From: Lachnospiraceae bacterium | GTDB lineage: Bacteria > Bacillota > Clostridia > Lachnospirales > Lachnospiraceae | Assembly (NCBI GenBank): GCA_017482945.1 | Contig: JAFUMF010000187.1 | Span: forward strand, 1-32,683 | Length of the DNA stretch: 32,683 nucleotides | Reading direction: 5' to 3' | Shown here: piece after piece, positions 7,780-14,869 of the stretch | Position numbering within the stretch: position 1 is the first letter of the stretch | Layout: each line of letters starts with the position of its first letter | Program-made: the position numbers and the translations under genes | Notes under the pieces: model-generated | Told to the model about the DNA's origin: nothing | The model's input: the letters and a program-made list of their open reading frames with translations, nothing else | Databases searched by the model: none

Positions 7780-8994
7780 TTAGTTGTCAAGAAGCGCTGC
7801 AATCGCCGGGAATGGTTCCACACTGCGCTTTAAGATTCCGTGTACATGAGCAATCAGAATTCCGTAATTTGTCATGGCGATGTTCTGGTCCTTTGCCCAT
7901 GCCTGGCGGTATTTCATTTCTCTCTCATTGAGCATACATGCACCGCAGTGGACGATCATTTTGTAAGATGATAAATCTTCCGGGAACTCCCCTCCAGATG
8001 TAAAGCAAAATTCCACGTCTTTCTTCACGTAGTCACGAATCCATCCTGGAAGCTTTACCGTTCCGATGTCGTTACACTGACGATGGTGGGTACAGCCCTC
8101 GGAAATGAGGATCTTATCTCCTGCTTCGATATGGTCCAGCATACTCACACCAGCCACCGCCTGCTCAAGATTTCCCTTGTATCTGGCAAATAAAATAGAA
8201 AATGATGTGAGCGGGATCTCCTTCGGAACGATCTTCGACACTTTTCCAAATGCCTGGCTGTCTGTGATCACAAGATCCGGTTTCTCAGGAAGTTTTTTCA
8301 GCGCATCAGCAAGCTCTGTATCGCGCACAACCATTGTCATACAACCATGATCGAGCAGTGCACGGATCGTCTGCTGCTGCGGCAGGATCAGGCGTCCTTT
8401 CGGTGCCGCCTTATCGATCGGTGTCACCAGAATGACCATATCGCCCGGTTTTACGAGACCTTCCAGCAGATCACGTTCCTCATCAGCCTTTTTCATGGTA
8501 CCGATTTTTTCTTTCAGTTCCTGGATTCCTTCTCCGGTAAGAGCGCTGACTCTCATGACATGTGCCAGATCACTGCTTGTATCTTCTGCTCTTTCACCGA
8601 CAAGATCCGCCTTATTGAATACCACCAGATACGGAATATTCTTCTTAACGAACAGCTCCTGCATCTCCAGATCTTCTTTTTTCATTCCCTCTGATCCGTC
8701 AACAACCAGAATTGCAATATCGGTCTTATTGAGCACCTGGCGGCTCTTCATCACACGAAGCTTGCCAAGCTCACCCTCATCATCAATACCTGGTGTATCG
8801 ATCACCATGACCGGTCCAAGTGGCAACAATTCCATGGTCTTATAGACCGGATCCGTTGTGGTTCCTTTTACATCGGATACCACCGCAAGATTCTGTCCTG
8901 TCACTGCATTCATAACGCTGGATTTTCCGGCATTTCTGCGTCCGAAAAAGCCAATATGGATTCTCTCCGAAGCCGGAGTCTGATTTAATGCCAT
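7780..8994 (-). CDS. hydF: [FeFe]-hydrogenase H-cluster maturation GTPase HydF
   Basis: HydF is the scaffold and carrier on which the diiron subcluster of the [FeFe]-hydrogenase H-cluster is completed before transfer to HydA. This 404-aa protein has an N-terminal Era/TrmE-like GTPase domain: G1 GRRNAGKS (18-25), G3 DTPG (66-69) and G4 NKAD (127-130). The C-terminal iron-sulfur domain keeps the family's ligands, C301-x-H303 in CTHHRQC and H349-C350-x-x-C353 in HCGAC. The ATG at 8994 follows AGAGAGG and overlaps the hydE stop by 10 nt, so the two are coupled. hydG is not nearby. The missing partner and the hydrogenase must lie elsewhere in the genome. Confidence 0.97.
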   Translation of the reverse strand: MALNQTPASERIHIGFFGRRNAGKSSVMNAVTGQNLAVVSDVKGTTTDPVYKTMELLPLGPVMVIDTPGIDDEGELGKLRVMKSRQVLNKTDIAILVVDGSEGMKKEDLEMQELFVKKNIPYLVVFNKADLVGERAEDTSSDLAHVMRVSALTGEGIQELKEKIGTMKKADEERDLLEGLVKPGDMVILVTPIDKAAPKGRLILPQQQTIRALLDHGCMTMVVRDTELADALKKLPEKPDLVITDSQAFGKVSKIVPKEIPLTSFSILFARYKGNLEQAVAGVSMLDHIEAGDKILISEGCTHHRQCNDIGTVKLPGWIRDYVKKDVEFCFTSGGEFPEDLSSYKMIVHCGACMLNEREMKYRQAWAKDQNIAMTNYGILIAHVHGILKRSVEPFPAIAALLDN

Positions 8995-10016
8995 GTTCTA
9001 ACCTCTCTTCCTGCCCGGTCACCGCGATCGAGCGAAATCTCATAGCCAATTTTTTCCATTGTGTTTCTTAAAATCTTCAGTCCCTCTGCCGCCTCTGAGC
9101 CGGTGCAGAGTTTGTTATCATATAATAAGTAGTTTTCCCTCACATTTTCCGGTGAAAGGTTCGGCATCACAACGTTCGCGCCCGCAAGAACGCCCTTTTC
9201 TCTTCCTACCGGGTCAAGCGTTCCAAGTGCTGTTGTAGCCGGAAGAAGAACTTTCGGAAGCAAATGTCTTGTGATCGCAAGAATTCGCACGGTCATATCC
9301 ACGGTTCCGGCGCTCTCATTTGCAAATGGAGTCGCATGGTGCGGGAGGAACGGTCCGATTCCGACCATATCCGGCTCCAGCTCCTTCATAAACTCAAGAT
9401 CTTCTAAAATATGATCCACCGTCTGCCCAGGAGAGCCAACCATAATACCTGCACCCACCTGATAACCGATTTCTTTTAAATCCCAAAGACACCGTTTCCG
9501 ATTCTCGCAGGACATCTCCTCCGGATGAAGAATTCGATAATGATCAGGATTTGCAGTCTCGTGTCTTAAGAGGAAACGATCTGCTCCTGCATCATAATAC
9601 TTCTGGTAAGATTCCCGACTCTTTTCACCGACGGAAAGTGTAACTGCACATTCTGGATAAGCCGTTTTGATCGTTTTCACAATATCAACCAGCCGTTCAT
9701 CCGTATAAAAACCATCTTCGCCGCCCTGAAGAACAAAAGTCCTAAATCCAAGCTCATAGCCACTGTCACAGCAAGACATGATCTGTTCCTTTGTAAGTCT
9801 GTACCGGCATGCCTCTCGATTGCTTCTGCGAATACCACAGTAATAACAATCGTTTTTGCAGTAATTGGTGAACTCGATCAGCCCACGTGCGAAGATTTTA
9901 TTTCCATAATGTTCTTTCTGAATCTCCCTGGCCGAAGCATAAAGTTCTTCAAGAATCTTCTCATCCTTTGTCAAAAGTAGTTCTTTCCACTGATTTTTGT
10001 TTCCAATATCAATCAT
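8985..10016 (-). CDS. hydE: [FeFe]-hydrogenase maturation radical SAM enzyme HydE
   Basis: HydE is a radical S-adenosylmethionine enzyme that acts on the HydG-derived organometallic iron-cysteine synthon during H-cluster assembly. The 343-aa protein carries the CX3CX2C cluster motif as CKNDCYYC (C53, C57, C60), the GGED-type SAM contact (QGGEDGFYT), and the HydE-typical LRHETANPDHY and GIGPFLPHHATPF stretches, which separate it from biotin synthase and PylB. Only one Cys (KLCTGSE) is seen where some HydE proteins bind a second cluster, so that accessory cluster is probably absent. AGGAGC lies upstream of the ATG at 10016. It is first in the operon, behind a structured leader. Confidence 0.96.
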   Translation of the reverse strand: MIDIGNKNQWKELLLTKDEKILEELYASAREIQKEHYGNKIFARGLIEFTNYCKNDCYYCGIRRSNREACRYRLTKEQIMSCCDSGYELGFRTFVLQGGEDGFYTDERLVDIVKTIKTAYPECAVTLSVGEKSRESYQKYYDAGADRFLLRHETANPDHYRILHPEEMSCENRKRCLWDLKEIGYQVGAGIMVGSPGQTVDHILEDLEFMKELEPDMVGIGPFLPHHATPFANESAGTVDMTVRILAITRHLLPKVLLPATTALGTLDPVGREKGVLAGANVVMPNLSPENVRENYLLYDNKLCTGSEAAEGLKILRNTMEKIGYEISLDRGDRAGREVRTWH

Positions 10017-10271
10017 ATCTATCAGCTCCTATTGAAATAAAAAATGCGCCTTCTATTGGCGCACTGACATTATCTTCTGCAGATATTCCCGGATTTATTC
10101 TTTCGATGAATATTCACAAACGAAAACGATATCCATCAATCGATCCGAGTATATAGTATTCCGGTAATTGCCTTATCATTTGGAACGAATCCTCATGTCA
10201 GTGCCTGATTCCTGTTTTATTTGACGTTCTCTTTGCAGAAAGTTTGTCTCGCTGCGCAGATATTAGTAACT
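10017..10271 (-). promoter_or_regulatory. Structured hydE leader with terminator: candidate riboswitch/attenuator
   Basis: About 255 nt separate the promoter from hydE. Read on the minus strand, 10204-10195 (GCACTGACAT) is perfectly complementary to 10070-10061, a 10-bp closing helix. Inside it are CTCGGAT/ATCCGGG (7 bp), a GATGGATAT/ATATTCATC hairpin, TTCC/GGAA and a small TATCT/AGATA hairpin. The closing helix's 3' strand overlaps by 3 nt a GC-rich terminator hairpin, TGCGCC (10063-10058) with GGCGCA (10050-10045), followed by TTTTTT. A GAATC/GATTC hairpin can alternatively loop out the closing helix's 5' strand. This is the layout of a transcription-attenuating riboswitch, but I do not recognise any known aptamer core. 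Confidence 0.6.
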
Positions 10272-10277
10272 ATTCCT

Positions 10278-10305
10278 ATTATAGCATATGATTTCTACTT
10301 GTCAA
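10278..10305 (-). promoter_or_regulatory. hydE operon promoter
   Basis: On the minus strand TTGACA (10300-10305) and TATAAT (10278-10283) are both consensus, with a 16-bp spacer. A start near 10271 would give a leader of about 255 nt before the hydE ATG. Confidence 0.8.
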
Positions 10306-10416
10306 CCCTTGCTGGTAGTTTTTTCTAATTATTATAATATTATCTGAAATATGCACAATTAAAACACATTTTATTAGATAAGTCCAAATTATTTTTGAAA
10401 TATTTTAAAATCAGTA

Positions 10417-10448
10417 TTGACAACCACTTTGTTATGTGCTAATATAAT
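10417..10448 (+). promoter_or_regulatory. Strong promoter of the candidate ncRNA
   Basis: TTGACA (10417-10422) is followed after 17 bp by TAATAT (10440-10445), with an overlapping TATAAT at 10443-10448. It fires away from hydE. The first downstream protein start with a good ribosome binding site is 10895, beyond a terminator. Confidence 0.8.
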
Positions 10449-10451
10449 CAC

Positions 10452-10743
10452 AACAAAACAAAAACATATAAAAAAACGAAAATGAAAGAAAGAGAGGTAC
10501 GGTCCAAAGAAATATTAAGTTATCCTCAGGAAACAATTTTTATAAATGTCAACTTATAAAAATTTAAATTAAAAAATATGATAATTGAGGGTATTATCAA
10601 AAGTAGTTGAAAGTACTACACTATTTAAATTTAAATAGATGAAAAACAAAAACGAAACTAATAAAACGAGGTAACTATCCAATGAACGAAATGTTTTAAG
10701 GAGCGGGTATTGATAAATGTAGATCAGTATCCGCTCCTTTTCA
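10452..10743 (+). ncRNA. Candidate structured non-coding RNA, about 290 nt, family unknown
   Basis: The unit runs from a consensus promoter to a strong terminator and holds no convincing protein gene. The predicted fold is nested. An outer helix pairs 10518-10527 with 10668-10676 (9 bp, one bulged T). A second helix pairs 10560-10569 with 10623-10632 (10 bp, all A-T). Inside that are two side-by-side hairpins, 10579-10585/10593-10599 and 10603-10607/10615-10619. Both have 7-nt loops of the form TGARRGT. The first about 65 nt are A-rich and look unpaired. Two tiny reading frames (25 codons from 10482; 5 codons from 10682) exist but are poor gene candidates. I cannot assign it to a known family such as 6S or raiA. 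Confidence 0.6.
10698..10741 (+). terminator. Strong intrinsic terminator of the candidate ncRNA
   Basis: Arms at 10698-10714 and 10723-10739 form a 17-bp stem with two G-T wobbles and an 8-nt loop, ending in CCTTTT. The opposite strand has no T run, so it works on the plus strand. Confidence 0.85.
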
Positions 10744-10776
10744 GTTGGTTTCACTTCTTCTCTCCCATCAATCTTT

Positions 10777-10857
10777 TTGACATTTTTCTTAATTTTCTCC
10801 CTATATTCTGAATATTTCATTACTTTTATTGATTGTGTTATTTTTTTATGATACGTT
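10777..10857 (+). promoter_or_regulatory. Possible promoter(s) of the DUF4349 gene
   Basis: Two candidates lie between the ncRNA terminator and the gene: TTGACA (10777-10782) with TATATT (10802-10807) at a long 19-bp spacing, and TTGATT (10829-10834) with TACGTT (10852-10857) at 17 bp. Neither is decisive. Confidence 0.4.
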
Positions 10858-10894
10858 ATAGATAGAGAATTTGATTTGTGGGAGGAGGAATATT

Positions 10895-11911
10895 ATGAAA
10901 AAGAAAGTTCAGTTGTTTTATCTTCTATTGATGATGGTTCTTTCACTGATCGCATGCGGAGGTTCTGCAAGCTCCGATACATATGTGATGGAGACTACTG
11001 CCGCCGCTGCTTTTGTTGAAACCGCCGCTGATACGCGCGCTGTTATGTACAAAGAAGAAGCCGTTGAAGAGGAATTTGAAAGCGGAGATGTCCTGACCGG
11101 AAATTCCGAGGTTTCTGTTCCGCAGAATACAGGAAGAAAACTGATCCGTACTGTCAATCTCTATGTAGAGACCGATGATTTTGACAATTTACTTACAAAG
11201 CTCCAGGAACAGATTGCAGCACTCTCCGGCTATATTGAGCAATCCGATGTTTCCGGAAAAAGCATGCAGAGTGATTATTCTCGAAGACATGCCTTCATGA
11301 CAGTCCGTGTTCCGAGTACGAGTCTCGATCAATTTGTTTCCTCGGTAGAATCCAGTGGAAATGTCACCAATAAGTCAGAGACTACCACCGATGTAACACT
11401 CAAATACAGCGATCTGGAGAGCAAAAAGAAATCCTTGACCATCGAGCAAGAGCGGATTTTTGAATTATTGGAGAAGGCAGATACTCTCGAATCGATCATT
11501 GCCCTGGAAGAACGTCTTTCTGAAATCCGATATGAGTTAGAATCCATGGAGTCACGATTAAGACTTTACGATAATCAGGTAGAATATAGTACGATTCATA
11601 TCGATATTGAAGAAGTGAAGGTTTATACGCCAATGGAACCTGAATCCATCGGTCAGCGCATTGAAAAAGGTCTTTCACGCAATATTGAAAACATGAAAGA
11701 ATCCTCCGTTGACATGTTCGTCTGGATCGTTTCCTCCAGCCCAATCTGGATTCCGGTCCTTGCAATTGCGCTTGTAGTTCTTCTGATCATTCGCAAAAAA
11801 GCAGCAAGAAAAAAAGTAAACCAAATCATGTCCGGAGTGAACGTTTCTCTTGATCAGGAAAAGAAATTTGAAGGATCCGATTCTTCAACGGATACCGATA
11901 GAAAATATTAA
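10895..11911 (+). CDS. DUF4349 lipoprotein with C-terminal transmembrane anchor
   Basis: This 338-aa protein has a lipoprotein signal ending in lipobox LIAC (Cys about residue 21), a low-complexity linker (about 25-75), and a DUF4349 core starting at GRKLIRTVNLYVETDDFDNL. The core includes MTVRVPSTSLDQFVSSVESSG and a coiled-coil rich in Glu/Leu (LESKKKSLTIEQERIFELLE onward, about 180-235). One transmembrane helix lies near 278-300, followed by a basic cytoplasmic tail. GGGAGGAGG sits just ahead of the ATG at 10895, so I use that rather than an upstream in-frame ATG at 10871. DUF4349 proteins are envelope proteins of unknown function. It is the only clear protein gene on the plus strand here. 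Confidence 0.9.
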   Translation: MKKKVQLFYLLLMMVLSLIACGGSASSDTYVMETTAAAAFVETAADTRAVMYKEEAVEEEFESGDVLTGNSEVSVPQNTGRKLIRTVNLYVETDDFDNLLTKLQEQIAALSGYIEQSDVSGKSMQSDYSRRHAFMTVRVPSTSLDQFVSSVESSGNVTNKSETTTDVTLKYSDLESKKKSLTIEQERIFELLEKADTLESIIALEERLSEIRYELESMESRLRLYDNQVEYSTIHIDIEEVKVYTPMEPESIGQRIEKGLSRNIENMKESSVDMFVWIVSSSPIWIPVLAIALVVLLIIRKKAARKKVNQIMSGVNVSLDQEKKFEGSDSSTDTDRKY

Positions 11912-11940
11912 TAAAGATGATATTGATAACGACGATATTA

Positions 11941-11970
11941 CAAAGAGCAGGTCTTGCAGCCTGCTCTTTG
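11941..11970. terminator. Bidirectional terminator between convergent genes
   Basis: CAAAGAGCAGG (11941-11951) pairs perfectly with CCTGCTCTTTG (11960-11970) over an 8-nt loop, between the convergent DUF4349 and YhhN genes. T runs are short on both sides. Confidence 0.7.
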
Positions 11971-12019
11971 CTTATGTTCTATGATTTTCGCTGCGCTTCT
12001 GTGCCAAGCGCTCAATGTC

Positions 12020-12727
12020 TCATACGATCGATATCGCACGATCTTTCTGAATATTCTCGTTAACAAAATGAAACAGTGAAAGCGCAAGGATATTTTGCGC
12101 CGGCCAGTATGTGTAAGAACAAAGAATCCATGTGATGCGTCCCCCGTCTCCAAACATATTGATCGCCAGCATCAGGTCGGAAAACCAGAACATTGCACTA
12201 CCAAGTAAAATCAGCCGTCTAAAAGTACTTTTCTTTACATTAGAAATCGCTTTTCCCAACATACATGCAATGATAACGGCATATCCCATCAGCAGTTTTT
12301 TCATGAAGGGATCTTCGATTCGAATAAATGGAGTTCCTATCACTACAAAAAGAGAAACCGCTGCGATCGGGGCAATGATCAGTACATCTTTCCGCTGGAA
12401 TTTCTCCAGAGAATAAAAGGAAATCAGATAAAACACATGTCCCAGCGCAAAGAACAAAATTCCAAGGATAAACTCAACTCCCAGCAATACATCCGCGCAC
12501 ATTCCGAAGAAAAGCCCCAATTCAATTAAGACCAAGCTGCGTGATTGTTCCAGTTTCATTTTTCGTGCATAGATGAAATTAACCAATCCCAGAAGCACGA
12601 ACCAGGAGCTGGTCAGTCCTTTCAGCCATAAACCGCGATATAAGTCGTAACATACTAAACAAATCATCGCACATATAAACAAAAGGACATTCCAAATATA
12701 AAAAGTTTTCGTTCTCTTATTTGACAT
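12020..12727 (-). CDS. YhhN/TMEM86-family membrane protein, probable lysoplasmalogenase
   Basis: The 235-aa product is a polytopic membrane protein with about eight hydrophobic segments. It carries the YhhN family signatures: MCADVLLG near residue 75 and GSAMFWFSDLMLAINMF near 185, where the conserved Asp residues sit in membrane helices. Animal TMEM86 proteins hydrolyse the vinyl-ether bond of lysoplasmalogens. Many anaerobic clostridia make plasmalogens, so the same role is plausible here, but bacterial members are less well characterised. AAAGGAA lies upstream of the ATG at 12727. The gene follows the DUF5664 gene by 72 nt on the same strand with no clear terminator between. Confidence 0.82.
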   Translation of the reverse strand: MSNKRTKTFYIWNVLLFICAMICLVCYDLYRGLWLKGLTSSWFVLLGLVNFIYARKMKLEQSRSLVLIELGLFFGMCADVLLGVEFILGILFFALGHVFYLISFYSLEKFQRKDVLIIAPIAAVSLFVVIGTPFIRIEDPFMKKLLMGYAVIIACMLGKAISNVKKSTFRRLILLGSAMFWFSDLMLAINMFGDGGRITWILCSYTYWPAQNILALSLFHFVNENIQKDRAISIV

Positions 12728-12799
12728 AGATGATGATTCCTTTCTGATTTTTGACTCCTAAAGCTGCAATCAGAGCGATTCCGCCTTTCTTTTCATGTG

Positions 12800-13267
12800 C
12801 TACTCTCTTTCTGAATAGTTCTCTTCCCAAATGCAGCATAACAGATTCCAAACAAAAGCGCGGTCGTGTGGTTCATCCATATCTCCTCGTTTATGCTTCA
12901 GATAATGACGAAGGCCAGAATCAATGTAGATATAGGTATCCATTCCCTTTTTCCAGTTATTGGCACCATACTTATTGGCTCCTTCTTCATAATGGATTCC
13001 AACCTCTAAAAGCATTGTCTCCATCACGCCACCATAATATCGATCACAAAAATTCCTAAGTGCATCATATAAATGCTCCGTATTCCCATCCTTTTGGAAT
13101 TCTCTCACACTCTGCAAGATGGAATCTTCATCCATAAGCTTAGAAGCAACTTCCAATGGAATCAGATCAATTCTTCCTTTTCCGGTTCTTGCATCACGAT
13201 GTGCACCGGTTGAAAATTCAGTGGTACTTCCACTATCCTTGATTACTCGTTTTTGTGTGTCTTCCAT
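12800..13267 (-). CDS. DUF5664 / dATP-dGTP diphosphohydrolase-domain protein (phage-type)
   Basis: This 155-aa soluble protein matches the phage-associated family annotated as DUF5664 or dATP/dGTP diphosphohydrolase N-terminal domain. Landmarks are GAHRDARTGKGRIDLIP (about 20-36), HYEEGANKYGANNWKKGM (about 90-107), and SGLRHYLKHKRGDMDEPHDR followed by AFVWNLLC. The alternating His/Asp/Glu residues suggest a metal site in an all-alpha MazG-like or HD-like fold; I infer this. The ATG at 13267 follows a perfect GGAGGGAG; an in-frame extension upstream runs through a terminator and the gene's own promoter. No other phage genes are near, so this is a stand-alone chromosomal copy. Confidence 0.8.
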   Translation of the reverse strand: MEDTQKRVIKDSGSTTEFSTGAHRDARTGKGRIDLIPLEVASKLMDEDSILQSVREFQKDGNTEHLYDALRNFCDRYYGGVMETMLLEVGIHYEEGANKYGANNWKKGMDTYIYIDSGLRHYLKHKRGDMDEPHDRAFVWNLLCCIWEENYSERE

Positions 13268-13326
13268 ATTGCTCCCTCCTCCAAGTACTAATTTATCAAC
13301 TACGCTCATTATATCACTTTTGTGAC

Positions 13327-13352
13327 AAAAAAGGAACTGCCTCGGCAGCCCC
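13327..13352 (-). terminator. Second intrinsic terminator upstream of the DUF5664 gene
   Basis: On the minus strand GGGGCTGC (13352-13345), loop CGAG, and GCAGTTCC (13340-13333) form an 8-bp stem followed by TTTTTTG. It backs up the lpdA terminator about 90 nt upstream. Confidence 0.75.
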
Positions 13353-13436
13353 TGATTCATTGTATATCTTATCAATTCCACTTTTTCAAACATTGCAGCC
13401 AAATAAAGGATATCGTAACTCTTAACATTCACCAAG

Positions 13437-13470
13437 TAAAATGCCGCCACAGCCTAAGACTGTGACGGCA
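13437..13470 (-). terminator. Intrinsic terminator of the gcv-lplA-lpdA operon
   Basis: On the minus strand TGCCGTCACAG (13470-13460) pairs with CTGTGGCGGCA (13452-13442), 11 bp with one wobble, followed by TTTTA. It lies just after the lpdA stop. Confidence 0.85.
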
Positions 13471-13486
13471 CCGAATTCAAGCAATA

Positions 13487-14851
13487 TTAACTTCTTAAAG
13501 TTTCGCTGATTCCTTCGCTGAATGTCGGATGCGGATAAATGACAGCCGCCATCTGCTCAATTGTCAGTCCATTTACAATTGCAGTTGCGAACTGGCTCAC
13601 CATGTCAGTCGCACGGGCACACATCATGGTAGCACCGAGGATCTTATGGGTCTCTGCATCAGCAACAATTTTAATAAATCCACGCTCCTGGTTGGATAAC
13701 AGGGATTTACCATTTGCAGACATCGGATATTTCTTGGAAATCACGCTGAGACCTGCTTTCTTTGCATCGTCTGCAGAAATACCAACGTTACCAATTTCCG
13801 GATTTGTGTATACACAGCCCGGAACCTGGGTCATGTTAAATAATGGCTTCTCTCCTGCGATGTGCATGATCGCATTGATTGCTTCAGCGGTTGCTGCATG
13901 AGCGAGCATAATTCCGCCAATCACATCACCTGCTGCGTAGATATTCGGAACGCTTGTCTGATAGTTTTCATTAACAAGAATACGTCCACGCTCCATATCG
14001 AGTGCAAAACCTTCGCCAAAGAGACCTTCTGTATTGGTACGGCGTCCTACAGCAACAAGGATACCATCAGAAACAACCTCTTTGATCTGCTCTTTTTCAC
14101 TGTAACGGCAAACAAGCTTGCCTTCTTCGCCTTCAACGATCTCTTCTACACGTGCACCTGTAAAGATATCCACGCCTTTCTTCTTAAGAAGCATCTTAAG
14201 GCTCTGGGAAATTTCCTTATCCATATTCGCAAGGATACGATCGAGGAATTCCACTACAGTAACTTTACAGCCAAGTTCGCTGTAGATCGCTGCGAATTCC
14301 ATACCGATTACGCCGCCGCCAATGATGGTAAGGCTCGGATAAACATCCTTTTTATCCAGCATTTCATCGCTGGTCAGTACATTCGGTAACTGTACGCCCG
14401 GAATCGGCGGTACAGACGGAACGGATCCGGTAGCAATCAGGATATTTTCTGCCTCTAATACAACAGTTTCCTCTCCTGCCACCTGTACATGATTCGCATC
14501 CAGAATGGTACCTTTCCCCTGGAATACAGTTACTTTGTTCTTTTTCATAAGTCCCTGAATACCAGTACGAAGCTGTGTAAGCACTTCTTCTTTACGGTTC
14601 TGGATCTCTTCCATGTTATATGTTACTTCACCGGCATGAATACCGATTTCAGCACTCTTTTTCATTTCTGCATACAGATCTACGGAATGCAGAATTGTCT
14701 TTGTCGGGATACATCCTCTGTTTAAGCATGTTCCGCCGAGCTCTCTTGCTTCAACAAGCGCAGTTTTCATGCCAAGTTTTGCAGATTCGATGGCAGCTTC
14801 ATAGCCGGCCGGGCCGCCGCCGATAATTACCACTTTGAACTGATTATCCAT
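13487..14851 (-). CDS. lpdA: Dihydrolipoyl dehydrogenase (glycine cleavage L-protein)
   Basis: The enzyme re-oxidises dihydrolipoyl-H-protein, passing electrons through FAD to NAD+. The 454-aa flavoprotein has the FAD-binding motif IIGGGPAGYEA (9-19), the redox disulfide in GGTCLNRGCIPTK (C42 and C47), the NAD-binding motif IIGGGVIGMEFA near 177-188, the second FAD contact in YAAGDVIGG, and the C-terminal catalytic pair in HPTFSEGISE (H441, E446). No N-terminal lipoyl domain is attached. Its place at the end of a gcv-lplA operon marks it as the L-protein of glycine cleavage rather than of a 2-oxoacid dehydrogenase. GGGAGGAC precedes the ATG. Confidence 0.96.
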   Translation of the reverse strand: MDNQFKVVIIGGGPAGYEAAIESAKLGMKTALVEARELGGTCLNRGCIPTKTILHSVDLYAEMKKSAEIGIHAGEVTYNMEEIQNRKEEVLTQLRTGIQGLMKKNKVTVFQGKGTILDANHVQVAGEETVVLEAENILIATGSVPSVPPIPGVQLPNVLTSDEMLDKKDVYPSLTIIGGGVIGMEFAAIYSELGCKVTVVEFLDRILANMDKEISQSLKMLLKKKGVDIFTGARVEEIVEGEEGKLVCRYSEKEQIKEVVSDGILVAVGRRTNTEGLFGEGFALDMERGRILVNENYQTSVPNIYAAGDVIGGIMLAHAATAEAINAIMHIAGEKPLFNMTQVPGCVYTNPEIGNVGISADDAKKAGLSVISKKYPMSANGKSLLSNQERGFIKIVADAETHKILGATMMCARATDMVSQFATAIVNGLTIEQMAAVIYPHPTFSEGISETLRS

Positions 14852-14869
14852 TCAGTACCAGTCCTCCCT

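Noticed and set aside
10130..10200. Short frames in the hydE leader (for example MRIRSK followed by two stops) as a leader peptide
   Set aside because: The nearest AGGA is about 15 nt upstream, too far, and the codons carry no amino-acid run typical of peptide attenuators.
10482..10559. A 25-codon plus-strand frame in the 5' part of the candidate ncRNA
   Set aside because: No ribosome binding site precedes the ATG and the peptide crosses the start of the outer RNA helix; I keep it as a chance frame.
10569..10820. An 83-codon minus-strand reading frame across the ncRNA terminator
   Set aside because: It is antisense to a well-formed promoter-terminator unit, very A/T-rich, has no good ribosome binding site and no family resemblance.
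5098..11911. Thr/Ala/Glu-rich linkers shared by several lipoproteins as a homologous repeat or mobile segment
   Set aside because: Such low-complexity linkers after the lipobox are common in Lachnospiraceae lipoproteins and arise independently.
13862..14389. A 175-codon plus-strand frame inside lpdA
   Set aside because: It is a shadow frame of a gene with all its catalytic motifs intact and has no resemblance to a protein family.
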